From Bradyrhizobium sp. SZCCHNS1050 (GTDB lineage Bacteria; Pseudomonadota; Alphaproteobacteria; Rhizobiales; Xanthobacteraceae): DNA of 64,000 nt. The number at the start of each line of letters is the position of its first letter. The first letter of the stretch is position 1. The stretch lies in NCBI RefSeq assembly GCF_032484785.1, contig NZ_JAUETR010000001.1:2731501-2795500 (forward strand), read 5' to 3'. Under the pieces are notes generated by a model. That model had not been told where the DNA came from. It searched no databases and was given only the letters and a program-made list of their open reading frames with translations. The translations under genes and the position numbers were made by a program. Positions 28,253 through 37,708 of this stretch are shown piece by piece.

Positions 28253-29545
28253 CTATCCCTTATACCCCATCAGCAGCCGCGGCAGCCACAGCGAGAACGC
28301 CGGCACGTAGGTCACGAACATCAGGGCTGCGATCAGGGCGGCGTAGAACGGCAGGATGGTGCGCATGACGGCGCCGACCGAGATGCCGCCGATGGCGCAG
28401 CCGACGAACTGCGTGGTGCCGACCGGCGGGGTGTTGAGGCCCAGCGCGCAGTTGATCAGCATCAGCATGCCGAACTGCACCGGATCCATGCCCGCCTTCA
28501 TCGCGATCGGCAGGAAGATCGGGGTGCAGATCAGGATGGTCGCCGCCATGTCCATGAACGTGCCGAGCAGGAACAGGATGACGTTGATCAGCAGGAAGAT
28601 CATCCAGGGCTGCGTCGACACCTTGCTCATCAGGTCGCCGGCGAAATCGGCGACCTCGTACAATCCCATCAGGTACTGGAACATGGTGGAGACGCCGATC
28701 AAGAGCAGCACCACGCCGGTCGTCTTGACCGCCTTGGCGGCGGCCCGCAGGAAGTTCTGCAAGGTCATCGTGCGGTAGATGAAGAACGTCAGCAGGATCG
28801 TGTAGGTGACGGCGACGGCCGCGGACTCGGTGGCCGTGAACACGCCGGACAGGATGCCCGCCAGGATGATGCCGACGATCAAGAGGCCGGGCAGCGCCGC
28901 GGCGAACGAGCGGAACACCTCCGCCCAGCCGGGAAACTTGCCCGCGGGATAGCCGCGCTTCACGGCGACCGCGTAGGCGGCGACCAGCATGCAGACCATC
29001 AGCACGAGTGCAGGAAGAAGACCCGCGGCGATCAGCGCGCCGATCGACACCTTGCCGCCGGCGGCGAGCGCATAGATGATCATGTTGTGGCTGGTCGGCA
29101 TCAACGCGCCGACCAGCGAGGCGTGGGTGGTGACGTTGACGGCGTAGTCGGTGTCGAACCCTTCCTTCTTCATCATCGGGATCATCACCGCGCCCATCGC
29201 CGACACGTCGGCCACGGGAGAGCCGGAGACGCCGCCGAACAAGGTGCAGGCGACGACGTTCGACATGCCGAGCCCGCCGCGGATGTGACCGACGAGATTC
29301 TTGGCGAGCTGCACGATCTTGTCCGCGACGCCGCCATGCAGCATCAGCTCGCCGCTGAAGACGAAGAACGGGATGGCGAGGAACGAGAAGATGTTCATCC
29401 CCGACATCATCTGCTGGAAGATGACGGCAACCGGCAGGCCTTCATAGAGGATGGTGCAGATCGCCGAGAGGCCGATCGCAAACGCAACGGGAACGCCGAG
29501 GACCAGGAAGCCGAAGAAGGTGACGCCGAGAATAATCAGTTCCAT
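28253..29545 (-). CDS. dctM: TRAP transporter large permease (DctM)
   Basis: The 430-residue membrane protein has about 12 hydrophobic segments and the DctM motifs SFLAIPFFVFSGELM, GLGMSNVVACTLFGGVSGS and NCALGLNTPPVGTTQFVG. It is the ion-coupled transport subunit of a periplasmic-binding-protein-dependent TRAP system. Its start overlaps the end of the small permease gene by 10 bp. Together with dctQ and dctP the system is complete. Confidence 0.95.
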   Translation of the reverse strand: MELIILGVTFFGFLVLGVPVAFAIGLSAICTILYEGLPVAVIFQQMMSGMNIFSFLAIPFFVFSGELMLHGGVADKIVQLAKNLVGHIRGGLGMSNVVACTLFGGVSGSPVADVSAMGAVMIPMMKKEGFDTDYAVNVTTHASLVGALMPTSHNMIIYALAAGGKVSIGALIAAGLLPALVLMVCMLVAAYAVAVKRGYPAGKFPGWAEVFRSFAAALPGLLIVGIILAGILSGVFTATESAAVAVTYTILLTFFIYRTMTLQNFLRAAAKAVKTTGVVLLLIGVSTMFQYLMGLYEVADFAGDLMSKVSTQPWMIFLLINVILFLLGTFMDMAATILICTPIFLPIAMKAGMDPVQFGMLMLINCALGLNTPPVGTTQFVGCAIGGISVGAVMRTILPFYAALIAALMFVTYVPAFSLWLPRLLMGYKG

Positions 29546-30081
29546 GAGGGGACGACCTCTTCGCCGCGCAAGAGAGCAATGATGTGCTCGATGGAAAACA
29601 TGACGATCAGGATTCCCGAAGCGATCAGCGGCACGTAGCGGACGACTTCGGGCAGGCCGAGATTGGCGATCTTCACGGTGCCCACGGAGGCGCCGAGGAT
29701 CCAGCCGTTGTAGGCCATCGCGACGCCGAACATCGCGACCAGCACGTGGATGACGAGCTCGATCTTTTCCCGCATATGATCCGGCAGCATCACGAGTAGG
29801 CTGTCCATGCCGATATGGCCGGCGTCGCGAACGCCGACGGCGGCGCCGATCAGCGTGACATAGAGGATCAGGACCAGCGCCAGGTTCTCGGTCCAGGTCG
29901 GGCTGGAGTTGAGAACGTAGCGTCCGAACACCTGGTAGAACACGATGGTGACGATGACGAGCAGGCCGGCGACGGACAGATACATGCCCAAGCGCGCGAT
30001 GATGGCGTTGATCCGCGAGAGCAGGCCGGTCGACGGACGTCCCTCCTGCTGCTCGTGGTCTCCGACATGTGGATCTGTCAT
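29536..30081 (-). CDS. dctQ: TRAP transporter small permease (DctQ)
   Basis: The 181-residue protein has four hydrophobic segments and the motif FGRYVLNSSPTWTENLALVLILY shared by DctQ subunits. It pairs with the large permease in the membrane. The extended N-terminus (about 30 hydrophilic residues) is a little longer than usual. The gene overlaps dctM and lies 110 bp after dctP. Confidence 0.92.
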   Translation of the reverse strand: MTDPHVGDHEQQEGRPSTGLLSRINAIIARLGMYLSVAGLLVIVTIVFYQVFGRYVLNSSPTWTENLALVLILYVTLIGAAVGVRDAGHIGMDSLLVMLPDHMREKIELVIHVLVAMFGVAMAYNGWILGASVGTVKIANLGLPEVVRYVPLIASGILIVMFSIEHIIALLRGEEVVPSWN

Positions 30082-30191
30082 TCCCGTCCCTCCCCTGGCT
30101 TTCCTGCGGCGCCGCCTGATGGCGACGCCGGACCGTATGATTGTTGTTCTTGGTAGATGTCTTTGAAGTCGCGATTTTTGCGTCGCTACTC

Positions 30192-31163
30192 TTATTTGGT
30201 GTCCTGGATGCGCTTGACGAGGCTCGAGAGCTTCTCGTCGCCAGCGAACTTCTGGTACACCGGCTTCATCGCGTCGACGAATTCCTGCTTGTTGGCGATC
30301 GTCACGACCTGGACGCCAGCGGCCTCGACGGTCTTGCGGGAGGTCTGCTCGCGCTCGTCCCAGAGCTTGCGCATGACCGGCACGGATTCCTTTGCCGCCT
30401 TGCGGATCATCGCCTGATCCTCCTTGCTCAGCGTGTCCCAGACCTTCTTGGACATCACGAGGACTTCAGGCGCCAGCGAGTGCTCGGTGACGTTGTAGAA
30501 CTTGGCGGCCTCGAAGTGGCGCGAGGATTCGTAGGACGGCCAGTTGTTCTCGGCGGCGTCGACGAGGCCGGTCTTGAGCGCGGTGTAGACCTCGCCATAG
30601 GGCATCGGGGTCGGGTTGGCGCCGAGGCTCTGGATCATGCCGACCCAGAGGTCGGACTGCTGGACGCGGATCTTCAGGCCCTTGAGGTCGGCGAGCGACT
30701 TCACCGGCGCCTTGACCGTGTAGATCGAGCGCGCGCCGCTGTCATAATAAGCCAGGCCGACCAGGCCGGCGGGCTCCATGGCCGCCAGGATCTCGTCGCC
30801 GATCGGCCCGTCCAGGACGTTGCGCATGTGCTGCGTGTCGCGGAACACGAAGGGCAGGCACAGCGCGACGGTCTCCGGCACGAAATTGTTGAGCGGCGAG
30901 GAGTTGATCCGCATCATGTCGAGCGCGCCGATCTTGAGCTGCTCGATCGTGTCCTTCTCGGAGCCGAGGGCGCCGTTCGGAAACACCTTGACGCCGAGCT
31001 TGCCGCCGCTCGCGGCAGCGAGCTGCTTCCCCATGAACTTGACGGCTTCAACGGTCGGATAATCGGCGGGGTGCACGTCGGCGGAGCGGAAATCGCGCGC
31101 GGTCGCCAGCGGCGACGAGACCGCCAGCACAGCGGCCGCAATGATACCTGTAAGTGCCTTCAT
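30192..31163 (-). CDS. dctP: TRAP transporter periplasmic substrate-binding protein (DctP)
   Basis: The 323-residue protein has a signal peptide ending near ATARDFRSADVH. It has the DctP fold, including GALGSEKDTIEQLKIGALDM and LADLKGLKIRVQQSD, whose Arg contacts the carboxylate of the ligand. The segment ALKTGLVDAAENNWPSYESSRHFE resembles binding proteins linked to uronic or other sugar acids; this substrate guess is weak. It is the first gene of the dctP-dctQ-dctM operon. An inverted repeat at 31304-31334 could be the operator. Confidence 0.93.
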   Translation of the reverse strand: MKALTGIIAAAVLAVSSPLATARDFRSADVHPADYPTVEAVKFMGKQLAAASGGKLGVKVFPNGALGSEKDTIEQLKIGALDMMRINSSPLNNFVPETVALCLPFVFRDTQHMRNVLDGPIGDEILAAMEPAGLVGLAYYDSGARSIYTVKAPVKSLADLKGLKIRVQQSDLWVGMIQSLGANPTPMPYGEVYTALKTGLVDAAENNWPSYESSRHFEAAKFYNVTEHSLAPEVLVMSKKVWDTLSKEDQAMIRKAAKESVPVMRKLWDEREQTSRKTVEAAGVQVVTIANKQEFVDAMKPVYQKFAGDEKLSSLVKRIQDTK

Positions 31164-31303
31164 CTTGGCTTCCTCCTCAATTGATTATGTCGTTGTTGGG
31201 CAGATGCTGCAGACCGCCTTGGGTCGCTGCGCTCCAGATGCGAAGTCCTGCGACAATATCACGCGTAGGGCCAGTGGCTATTTCTGTCCAAGCCAAAGGC
31301 GGC

Positions 31304-31334
31304 ATCGATCAATGCAAGAGTTGCATCGATCGAT
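31304..31334. promoter_or_regulatory. Candidate operator upstream of the TRAP operon
   Basis: ATCGATCAATGCAA (31304-31317) and TTGCATCGATCGAT (31321-31334) form an inverted repeat with 13 of 14 positions paired around a 3-bp centre. It lies 141 bp before the dctP ATG. Symmetry and length fit a dimeric repressor site of GntR or LacI type; no such regulator gene is adjacent. Confidence 0.6.
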
Positions 31335-31431
31335 CGGGTGCGATCTGGCGCGATGCAACCAGCGGGTCGACCGCCCTCAATGACGACGGCGCCGCCTCGA
31401 ACGGCCGCGGAGACACTGCCGGCGCCGCCTC

Positions 31432-31461
31432 AGATGCGATCACTTGAGATGCGATCACTTG
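31432..31461. repeat. Perfect 15-bp tandem direct repeat
   Basis: AGATGCGATCACTTG occurs twice without spacing, about 180 bp upstream of rnd. It could be a simple duplication or a paired regulator site. Confidence 0.85.
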
Positions 31462-31642
31462 GCCCTGTCCGGCCCTTGCGCCCGGGCGGCGGGGCTGGCA
31501 TTCCCACGGCTGATCTCCGGACCGGCCCGGCGCGTTTGCCGGTTGGTTACCAGCGCCGGGCTACAGCCGGTTCCCGAGCGCTTCCCGCGGCGTTGCTCCG
31601 GCTCGTCGCGTCCGATTTCGATTCGACGAGGTTTTGAGAGCC

Positions 31643-32257
31643 ATGACCGTACGCCTGCACCGCGGCGACCTGCCTGATCTTTCCCGCTATACCTCGTCGG
31701 TCGCGATCGACACCGAGACGATGGGGCTCAATCCGCACCGCGACCGGCTGTGCGTGGTGCAGTTGTCGCCCGGCGACGGCTCGGCCGACGTGGTGCAGAT
31801 TCCCAAGGGGCACACCGACGCGCCGAACCTGAAGGCGCTGCTCGGCAACCCGGACATCACCAAAATCTTCCACTTCGCGCGCTTCGATGTCGCGGCGCTG
31901 TTTCACGCGTTCGGGGTGATGCCGCAGCCGGTCTATTGCACCAAGATCGCCTCGCGGCTGGCGCGCACCTATACCGACCGCCATGGCCTGAAGGATCTCG
32001 TGCGCGAGCTGCTCAACGTCGATCTCTCCAAGCAGCAGCAGTCGAGCGACTGGGGCGCCGAGCAGCTCAGCGAGCCGCAGCTCGCGTATGCCGCCTCCGA
32101 CGTGCTGCATCTGCATGCGCTGCGCGAAAAGCTCGACGGGATGCTGGCGCGCGAAGGGCGGTTGGCGCTGGCGCAGGCCTGTTTCGCGTTCCTGCCCCAC
32201 CGCGCGACGCTCGATCTGGGCGGATTCGAGGCCGAGGACATCTTCGCGCATTCCTGA
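31643..32257 (+). CDS. rnd: Ribonuclease D-type 3'-5' exonuclease
   Basis: The 204-residue protein consists of the DEDDy exonuclease domain: AIDTETMGL (Asp/Glu), FHFARFDVAAL and YAASDVLHLHAL (Tyr and Asp). It trims tRNA and other structured RNA 3' ends. It lacks the two C-terminal HRDC domains of E. coli RNase D, as in the short single-domain form common in alphaproteobacteria. ATG 31643 (MTVRLHRGDL) is preferred to 31634. The lptC gene follows after 161 bp. Confidence 0.92.
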   Translation: MTVRLHRGDLPDLSRYTSSVAIDTETMGLNPHRDRLCVVQLSPGDGSADVVQIPKGHTDAPNLKALLGNPDITKIFHFARFDVAALFHAFGVMPQPVYCTKIASRLARTYTDRHGLKDLVRELLNVDLSKQQQSSDWGAEQLSEPQLAYAASDVLHLHALREKLDGMLAREGRLALAQACFAFLPHRATLDLGGFEAEDIFAHS

Positions 32258-32418
32258 AGCCGGCGAATCGCGGGCGCGTTCACGATCATTAATGTCTCGT
32301 AATGATCGCAAGCCGCCCCGCGTCGCGATTTCGCGCCAGTTCCAGGCTGCAATGGTGAAGGCGTCCATGGTAGGATGGGCGCTGTTTCGCGCGCCTCCCC
32401 GTGTCCGTCGGAGCCCTG

Positions 32419-33120
32419 GTGAACTCGGTCCACAACCCCGCCTATGACCCCACCCTGCAGGCGCGCTTCGCTGTCGCGGCGCGCCACAGCCGCTTCGTGC
32501 GCGTGCTGCGGGTCGCGGTGCCGGCGGCGGTGGGACTGGCGATGGCGGTCGTGATCGGCATCGCGCTGTTCAATCCGTTCCACATGGAGATCAACACCCC
32601 GAATCTCACCGGCAACCTCGTCATCTCCGGCCGCAAGATCACGATGGAGACGCCGCATCTCACCGGCTTCACGCCGGACCAGCGGCCGTATGATCTCGTC
32701 GCCCGGAGCGCGGTGCAGGACCTCACCGATCCCGATCACGTCGAGCTCAACATCCTCCGCGCCAAGGTGCTGATGGAGGATCAGTCGACGGTGACCTTGA
32801 AGGCGAATACCGGCGTGTTCGACACCAAGCAGCAGCAGCTCGAGCTGACGAAGGATATCCTGCTGACGACGTCGACGGGCTACGAGGCGCGGCTGAGCCG
32901 GGCCTCGGTCGACATGGCCAAGGGCACCGTGAGCTCGGACGAGCGCGTCGACGTCAAGCTCACCAACGGTACGCTCTCCGCCGACCGCCTGCGCATCACC
33001 GACAATGGCGAGGTCATCCGCTTCGAGGGCAATGTGATGATGAACCTCGACAACATGAATGCCGCTCCGGCCACGACGGCGAGCGCCGATCCCGGCCGTC
33101 CGGCCCGCAACGTGAAGTGA
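32419..33120 (+). CDS. lptC: LPS export protein LptC
   Basis: The 233-residue protein has one N-terminal membrane anchor (about 24-48) and a periplasmic beta-jellyroll domain (GRKITMETPHLTGFTPDQRPYDL). It hands lipopolysaccharide from the LptBFG complex to LptA. GTG 32419 (VNSVHNPAYDP) was chosen because CGGAG stands 6 nt upstream and homologues begin here; an alternative GTG is at 32401. It precedes lptA by 4 bp. Confidence 0.9.
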   Translation: MNSVHNPAYDPTLQARFAVAARHSRFVRVLRVAVPAAVGLAMAVVIGIALFNPFHMEINTPNLTGNLVISGRKITMETPHLTGFTPDQRPYDLVARSAVQDLTDPDHVELNILRAKVLMEDQSTVTLKANTGVFDTKQQQLELTKDILLTTSTGYEARLSRASVDMAKGTVSSDERVDVKLTNGTLSADRLRITDNGEVIRFEGNVMMNLDNMNAAPATTASADPGRPARNVK

Positions 33121-33124
33121 CCTC

Positions 33125-33817
33125 ATGACCACGTGCCGTTTCATTCCCGTAGCGATTCGCGGCGCCGGCTTCGCCGCGCTGGCGTTGCTCGCGCTTGCCG
33201 ACTCATCGCAGGCGCAGAGCGCGACCACCGGCGTGCCCAACGCGCTGCAGGGGTTCTCGCAGAATCGCGACCAGCCGATCCAGATCGAGGCCGCCGCGCT
33301 CGAGATGCGCGACAAGAAGAAGGAGGCGACCTTCACCGGCAACGTCAAGGTCGTGCAGGGCGACACCACCATGACCTCGAAGTCGCTGGTGGTGTTCTAC
33401 GACGGCGGCGCCCAGCCGGGCGGCGCCAAGGCGACCAAGGCCACGCCGGCGGCGACGCCTGGGCCGGACGGCAGCTCGGCGATCCGCCGTCTCGAGGCGC
33501 GCGGCGACGTCAAGGTGACCCAGAAGGACCAGGTCGTGACCGGCGAGACCGCGGTCTACGACACCAAGACCAACATGATCTCGATGCAGGGCGGCGTGGT
33601 GCTGACCCAGTGCAAGAACGTGATGCGCGGCGACCGGCTGACGGTGGACATGACCACCGGCGTGTCGCGCGTCGAATCCGACAGCGGGCGCGGCGTCCAG
33701 GTGCTGCTGCCGCAGGCGGGCGCGGGCGCCGGCGCCGGCGGCGGCTGCGGTTCGTCGACGGCCTCGGCTCCGGGCAGCGCCGCGCCGCTGCAGCTCGGTC
33801 CAGGCAAATCGAAGTGA
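33125..33817 (+). CDS. lptA: LPS transport periplasmic protein LptA
   Basis: The 230-residue protein has a signal peptide cut near SQAQSATTG and an OstA/LptA jellyroll (PIQIEAAALEMRDKKKEATF; DTTMTSKSLVVFY). It forms the periplasmic bridge for lipopolysaccharide. An Ala/Gly-rich insert at about residues 98-115 and a C-terminal Gly/Ala-rich tail are unlike the E. coli protein. It is the second gene of the lptC-lptA-lptB series, 4 bp after lptC. Confidence 0.92.
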   Translation: MTTCRFIPVAIRGAGFAALALLALADSSQAQSATTGVPNALQGFSQNRDQPIQIEAAALEMRDKKKEATFTGNVKVVQGDTTMTSKSLVVFYDGGAQPGGAKATKATPAATPGPDGSSAIRRLEARGDVKVTQKDQVVTGETAVYDTKTNMISMQGGVVLTQCKNVMRGDRLTVDMTTGVSRVESDSGRGVQVLLPQAGAGAGAGGGCGSSTASAPGSAAPLQLGPGKSK

Positions 33818-34169
33818 CTTCAATTATTTAGCAAAACGCCGGCGGCCCAGTTGAACCGCGCCGTTGCTGCCTCTATCTAGCGAGCGGGCGGTTCTGTCGC
33901 AGGGCCGATGCAACGGGAGGCCGTGGAACCCGTTGCGTGGCTGCGAAAGAGTGATGCCGGACACGATTGCGATCTTGCGATCGGTCGCCTGCGTGGCGAC
34001 CGCGACTTCGCCGTCAGACGACAAACTCCGAAGCGCGGCCTGCCGCGCTTTGGCCGGCCTCGCGCTCCCTGTGATCCGCGAGAGGTGAGATGCGTTCGCT
34101 CGCGGTGAGCGGGCGAGCCAGCGCTGCGGTCGATGACGGGCAGCCTCGAAGGGCGTAAGCGAAGCGGGG
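33818..34169. other. Intergenic region between lptA and lptB
   Basis: The 352-bp gap has no gene features. It contains a perfect hairpin AAGCGCGG-CCTG-CCGCGCTT (34031-34050) that could be a processing or pausing site. The length suggests that lptB has its own promoter, but none was recognised. Confidence 0.5.
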
Positions 34170-35183
34170 ATGGTGGATCTACTCGGCATGTTTCGTGGGC
34201 GTCCCGCCAAGCGCGGCCAGCGAGGCTCCTCGCGCCGGCGCGACGACATCACGGCCATGGACGATCCGTTCGGCAATTCCTACAGCGATGATCCGCTCGC
34301 CGCGCTCGCCGACTCCGTGCGCGATGAAACGGTGCCGCGCATCAATCCGCGCTCGCCGCAGAACACCGAGCAGATCCAGCGCAAGCGGCCGGCCTCGCAG
34401 CCGACGCCAGCCAGGCCGCGCAACAATGGCGCGGGGGGCGGTCCGCAACTGCTGCGCCGGCCGGGCTTCCTCGCCGTGCATTCGATCGAGAAGAGCTTTG
34501 GCAGCCGCCAGGTCGTGCGGGGCGTGTCGATCTATGTCCGCCGCGGCGAGGCCGTCGGCCTGCTCGGGCCGAACGGCGCCGGCAAGACCACCGTGTTCTA
34601 CATGATCACCGGCCTGATCAAGGCCGATCGCGGCGCCATCGAGCTCGATGGCCATGACGTCACGCGGCTGCCGATGTATCAGCGCGCGCGGCTCGGCATC
34701 GGCTACCTGCCGCAGGAGGCCTCGATCTTCCGCGGCCTCACCGTCGAGCAGAACATCCGCGCCGTGCTCGAAGTGGTCGAGCCGTCGCGCAAGAAGCGCG
34801 AGCGCGAGCTCGACGCGCTGCTGGAAGAATTCACCATCACGCGGCTGCGCAAGTCGCCGTCGATCGCACTGTCCGGCGGCGAGCGTCGCCGCGTCGAGAT
34901 CGCCCGCGCGCTGGCGACGCGCCCGAACTACATGCTGCTCGACGAGCCGTTCGCCGGCATCGATCCGATCGCGGTCGGCGACATCCAGCAATTGGTGCGC
35001 CATCTCACCAACCGCGGCATCGGCGTGCTCATCACCGACCATAACGTCCGCGAGACGCTCGGCCTCACCGACCGCGCCTACATTGTGTACGCGGGGCAGA
35101 TTCTCACCGAAGGCAGCCCGGAGGAGATCGTCGCCGATCCCGACGTGCGCCGGCTGTATCTCGGTGAGGAATTCCGGCTGTAG
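34170..35183 (+). CDS. lptB: LPS export ABC transporter ATPase LptB with N-terminal extension
   Basis: The C-terminal 240 residues are a complete ABC ATPase: Walker [10 protein letters not shown], signature LSGGERRR, Walker [11 protein letters not shown] and the His switch [10 protein letters not shown]. LptB drives lipopolysaccharide extraction with LptFG. About 95 residues precede the domain, Arg/Pro/Ser-rich and probably disordered, absent from E. coli LptB (241 residues). The start is uncertain: 34170, 34188 or 34257 are possible, and all retain most of the extension. rpoN follows after 212 bp, as in many proteobacteria. Confidence 0.93.
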   Translation: MVDLLGMFRGRPAKRGQRGSSRRRDDITAMDDPFGNSYSDDPLAALADSVRDETVPRINPRSPQNTEQIQRKRPASQPTPARPRNNGAGGGPQLLRRPGFLAVHSIEKSFGSRQVVRGVSIYVRRGEAVGLLGPNGAGKTTVFYMITGLIKADRGAIELDGHDVTRLPMYQRARLGIGYLPQEASIFRGLTVEQNIRAVLEVVEPSRKKRERELDALLEEFTITRLRKSPSIALSGGERRRVEIARALATRPNYMLLDEPFAGIDPIAVGDIQQLVRHLTNRGIGVLITDHNVRETLGLTDRAYIVYAGQILTEGSPEEIVADPDVRRLYLGEEFRL

Positions 35184-35395
35184 GATTGCCGACGCGGTAT
35201 TCGCAGGCTTTTGTCGCGACCGCGACAAGCGACGCAACCACTACGATCAATGCTGTTTCCAGCGAGTCCTCGCGGGCCGGTAACTGCGTCTTCCGCGCGC
35301 GCCATACTCCGTTTTTCTTATTCGTCAAGCCGTGTACATCGCGCGCGGATTAGGATAAGCAAGAATTGGACCAGTAAGGGAATGTTCTTGCTCCC

Positions 35396-37033
35396 ATGGC
35401 GTTGACGCAGAGATTAGAATTCCGCCAGTCGCAGTCGCTGGTGATGACGCCGCAGCTGATGCAGGCGATCAAGCTGCTGCAACTGTCCAATCTCGACCTC
35501 TCCACGTTCGTCGAAGAGGAGCTGGAGCGCAATCCGCTGCTGGAGCGGGCCAGCGACGGTCCGGAAGCGCCGGTCGCGGGCGAGCAGCAGATGTCCGAGC
35601 GCGCCGAGTTCTCGGAAGGTGGCGAGACCGGCGGCGACGATTTCGGCGAGGCCGGCGGCAGCGGCGGCGACAGCTTCGAGGGCGCCCAGGAAGACTGGAT
35701 GAGCCGCGATCTCGGCACCCGTACGGAGATCGAACAGACGCTCGACACCGGACTCGACAACGTGTTCTCCGAGGAGCCGGCGGAGGCCGCGGCGCGCAAT
35801 GCGCAGGACGCCGCGCCGACCACCTACACCGAATGGGGCGGTGGCGCCTCGGGCGACGAGGACTACAATCTCGAAGCCTTTGTCGCGGCCGAGACCACGC
35901 TGTCGGATCATCTCGCCGAGCAGGCGGCGGTGGCCTTCACCGCGCCGGCCGACCGCATGATCGGCCAGTACCTGATTGATCTCGTCGACGAGGCCGGCTA
36001 TCTGCCCGCCGATCTCGGCCAGGCCGCCGACCGCCTCGGCGCCGAGCAGGCCGACGTCGATGCGGTGCTCGGCGTGCTGCAGACCTTCGATCCGCCCGGC
36101 ATCTGCGCCCGCAATTTGAGCGAATGTCTCGCGATCCAGCTGCGCGAGCTCGACCGCTACGATCCGGCGATGCAGGCGCTGGTCGAGCACCTCGATCTCC
36201 TGGCCAAGCGCGACTTCGTCGCTCTTCGCAAGCTGTGCGGCGTCGACGACGAGGACCTCGTCGACATGATCGGCGAGATCCGCAGGCTCGACCCGAAGCC
36301 GGGGCTGAAGTTCGGCACCACGCGCACACAGACCATGGTGCCCGACGTCTACGTGCGCCCGGGTCCCGACGGCGGCTGGCTGGTCGAGCTCAACAGCGAC
36401 ACGCTGCCGCGCGTCCTGGTGAACCAGCACTATTACTCCGAGCTGTCGAAGACGATCCGCAAGGACGGCGACAAGTCCTACTTCACCGACTGCCTGCAGA
36501 ATGCGACGTGGCTGGTGCGCGCGCTCGATCAGCGCGCCCGCACGATCCTGAAGGTGGCGACCGAAATCGTGCGCCAGCAGGACGGCTTCTTCACCCACGG
36601 CGTCGCGCATCTGCGGCCGCTCAACTTGAAGGCCGTTGCGGATGCGATCCAGATGCATGAATCGACCGTGTCGCGCGTCACCGCCAACAAATACATGGCG
36701 ACGAATCGCGGCACGTTCGAGCTGAAATATTTCTTCACCGCCTCGATCGCATCGGCTGATGGCGGCGAGGCGCACTCGGCGGAAGCCGTGCGCCATCACA
36801 TCAAGCAATTGATCGATGCGGAAGATCCCTCCGCAATTCTCTCCGACGACACCATCGTCGAGAAGCTGCGGGCCGCCGGCATCGACATCGCCCGCCGCAC
36901 GGTCGCGAAATACCGGGAGGCGATGCGGATCCCGTCCTCGGTGCAGCGCCGCCGCGACAAGCAGAGCATGCTGGCGCATGCCCTGTCGGCTCCCGCCAGC
37001 GCCGACCGCACCCGGGATGCCGCGTCAGTTTGA
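35396..37033 (+). CDS. rpoN: RNA polymerase sigma-54 factor
   Basis: The 545-residue protein begins with the activator-responsive region I (QRLEFRQSQSLVMTPQLMQA; LQLSNLDLSTFVEEELERNP). An acidic Glu/Gly/Asp-rich region II follows at about 50-150, then the core-binding domain, a helix-turn-helix near VADAIQMHESTVSRVTANKY and the RpoN box ARRTVAKYRE (499-508). Sigma-54 serves nitrogen-fixation and nitrogen-regulation genes. Downstream hpf and ptsN are the conserved partners that modulate its regulon. An apparent sigma-54 promoter lies before ptsN. Confidence 0.97.
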   Translation: MALTQRLEFRQSQSLVMTPQLMQAIKLLQLSNLDLSTFVEEELERNPLLERASDGPEAPVAGEQQMSERAEFSEGGETGGDDFGEAGGSGGDSFEGAQEDWMSRDLGTRTEIEQTLDTGLDNVFSEEPAEAAARNAQDAAPTTYTEWGGGASGDEDYNLEAFVAAETTLSDHLAEQAAVAFTAPADRMIGQYLIDLVDEAGYLPADLGQAADRLGAEQADVDAVLGVLQTFDPPGICARNLSECLAIQLRELDRYDPAMQALVEHLDLLAKRDFVALRKLCGVDDEDLVDMIGEIRRLDPKPGLKFGTTRTQTMVPDVYVRPGPDGGWLVELNSDTLPRVLVNQHYYSELSKTIRKDGDKSYFTDCLQNATWLVRALDQRARTILKVATEIVRQQDGFFTHGVAHLRPLNLKAVADAIQMHESTVSRVTANKYMATNRGTFELKYFFTASIASADGGEAHSAEAVRHHIKQLIDAEDPSAILSDDTIVEKLRAAGIDIARRTVAKYREAMRIPSSVQRRRDKQSMLAHALSAPASADRTRDAASV

Positions 37034-37105
37034 CCGTGCCCCGCGATTGCGCCTTAACCAAATAGGCTTAGTGTCATACTTGGTTCACATGAATCGAGGC
37101 GACAC

Positions 37106-37708
37106 ATGACCCTGCGGATTTCCGGAAAGAGCATCAGCGTCAGCGAAGCGCTGCGTGGGCGCGTCAGCGAGCGCACCGACGAAGTCTTGCGAAAATACTT
37201 CGACGGCAACTATTCCGGCCATGTCACGCTCTCCAAGGACGGTTTCGGGTTCAAGACCGATTGCGCGCTGCACCTCGATTCGGGCATCACCCTGGAGGCC
37301 GAATCGAACGCGCCGGACGCCTATGCCAGCGCCGACCAGGCGCTCCTGATGATCGAGAAGCGCCTGCGCCGCTACAAGAGCCGGCTGAAGGACCGCTCGG
37401 GGCGCAAATCCCACGCCGCCAATGCGGCGCTCGCCAATCTCGACGGCGCGGTGCTGGATGCGCCGAGCTACGTGATCGAGGCGCCGGCCGAGGGCGACGA
37501 GGAGATCACCGGCTACAGCCCGGTGATCATTGCCGAGAACACCACGGCGTTGAAGCGCCTGTCGGTGTCCGAAGCCGTGATGGAGCTCGATCTTTCGGGC
37601 GCGCCCTGCATGGTGTTTCAGCACGGTTCCAGCGGCCGGGTGAACATCATCTACCGCCGCGCCGACGGCAATATCGGCTGGGTCGATCCGCCGGCGGTGA
37701 AACCGTAG
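37106..37708 (+). CDS. hpf: Long-form ribosome hibernation promoting factor
   Basis: The 200-residue protein has the N-terminal ribosome-binding domain (LRISGKSISVSEALRGRVSERTDE; SKDGFGFKTDCALHL). The C-terminal dimerisation domain is SPVIIAENTTALKRLSVSEAV, ending in VNIIYRRADGNIGWVDPP. The long form dimerises 70S ribosomes into 100S particles in stationary phase. It sits between rpoN (72 bp upstream) and ptsN. Confidence 0.94.
   Translation: MTLRISGKSISVSEALRGRVSERTDEVLRKYFDGNYSGHVTLSKDGFGFKTDCALHLDSGITLEAESNAPDAYASADQALLMIEKRLRRYKSRLKDRSGRKSHAANAALANLDGAVLDAPSYVIEAPAEGDEEITGYSPVIIAENTTALKRLSVSEAVMELDLSGAPCMVFQHGSSGRVNIIYRRADGNIGWVDPPAVKP

Larger units (their letters stand above)
31164..31642. 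other. Divergent control region between dctP and rnd
   Basis: The 479-bp gap contains the long inverted repeat at 31304-31334, a perfect 15-bp tandem repeat at 31432-31461 and two copies of CGGCGCCGCCTC. Promoters for dctP (left) and rnd (right) should be here. No RNA gene or coding frame was recognised. Confidence 0.55.
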
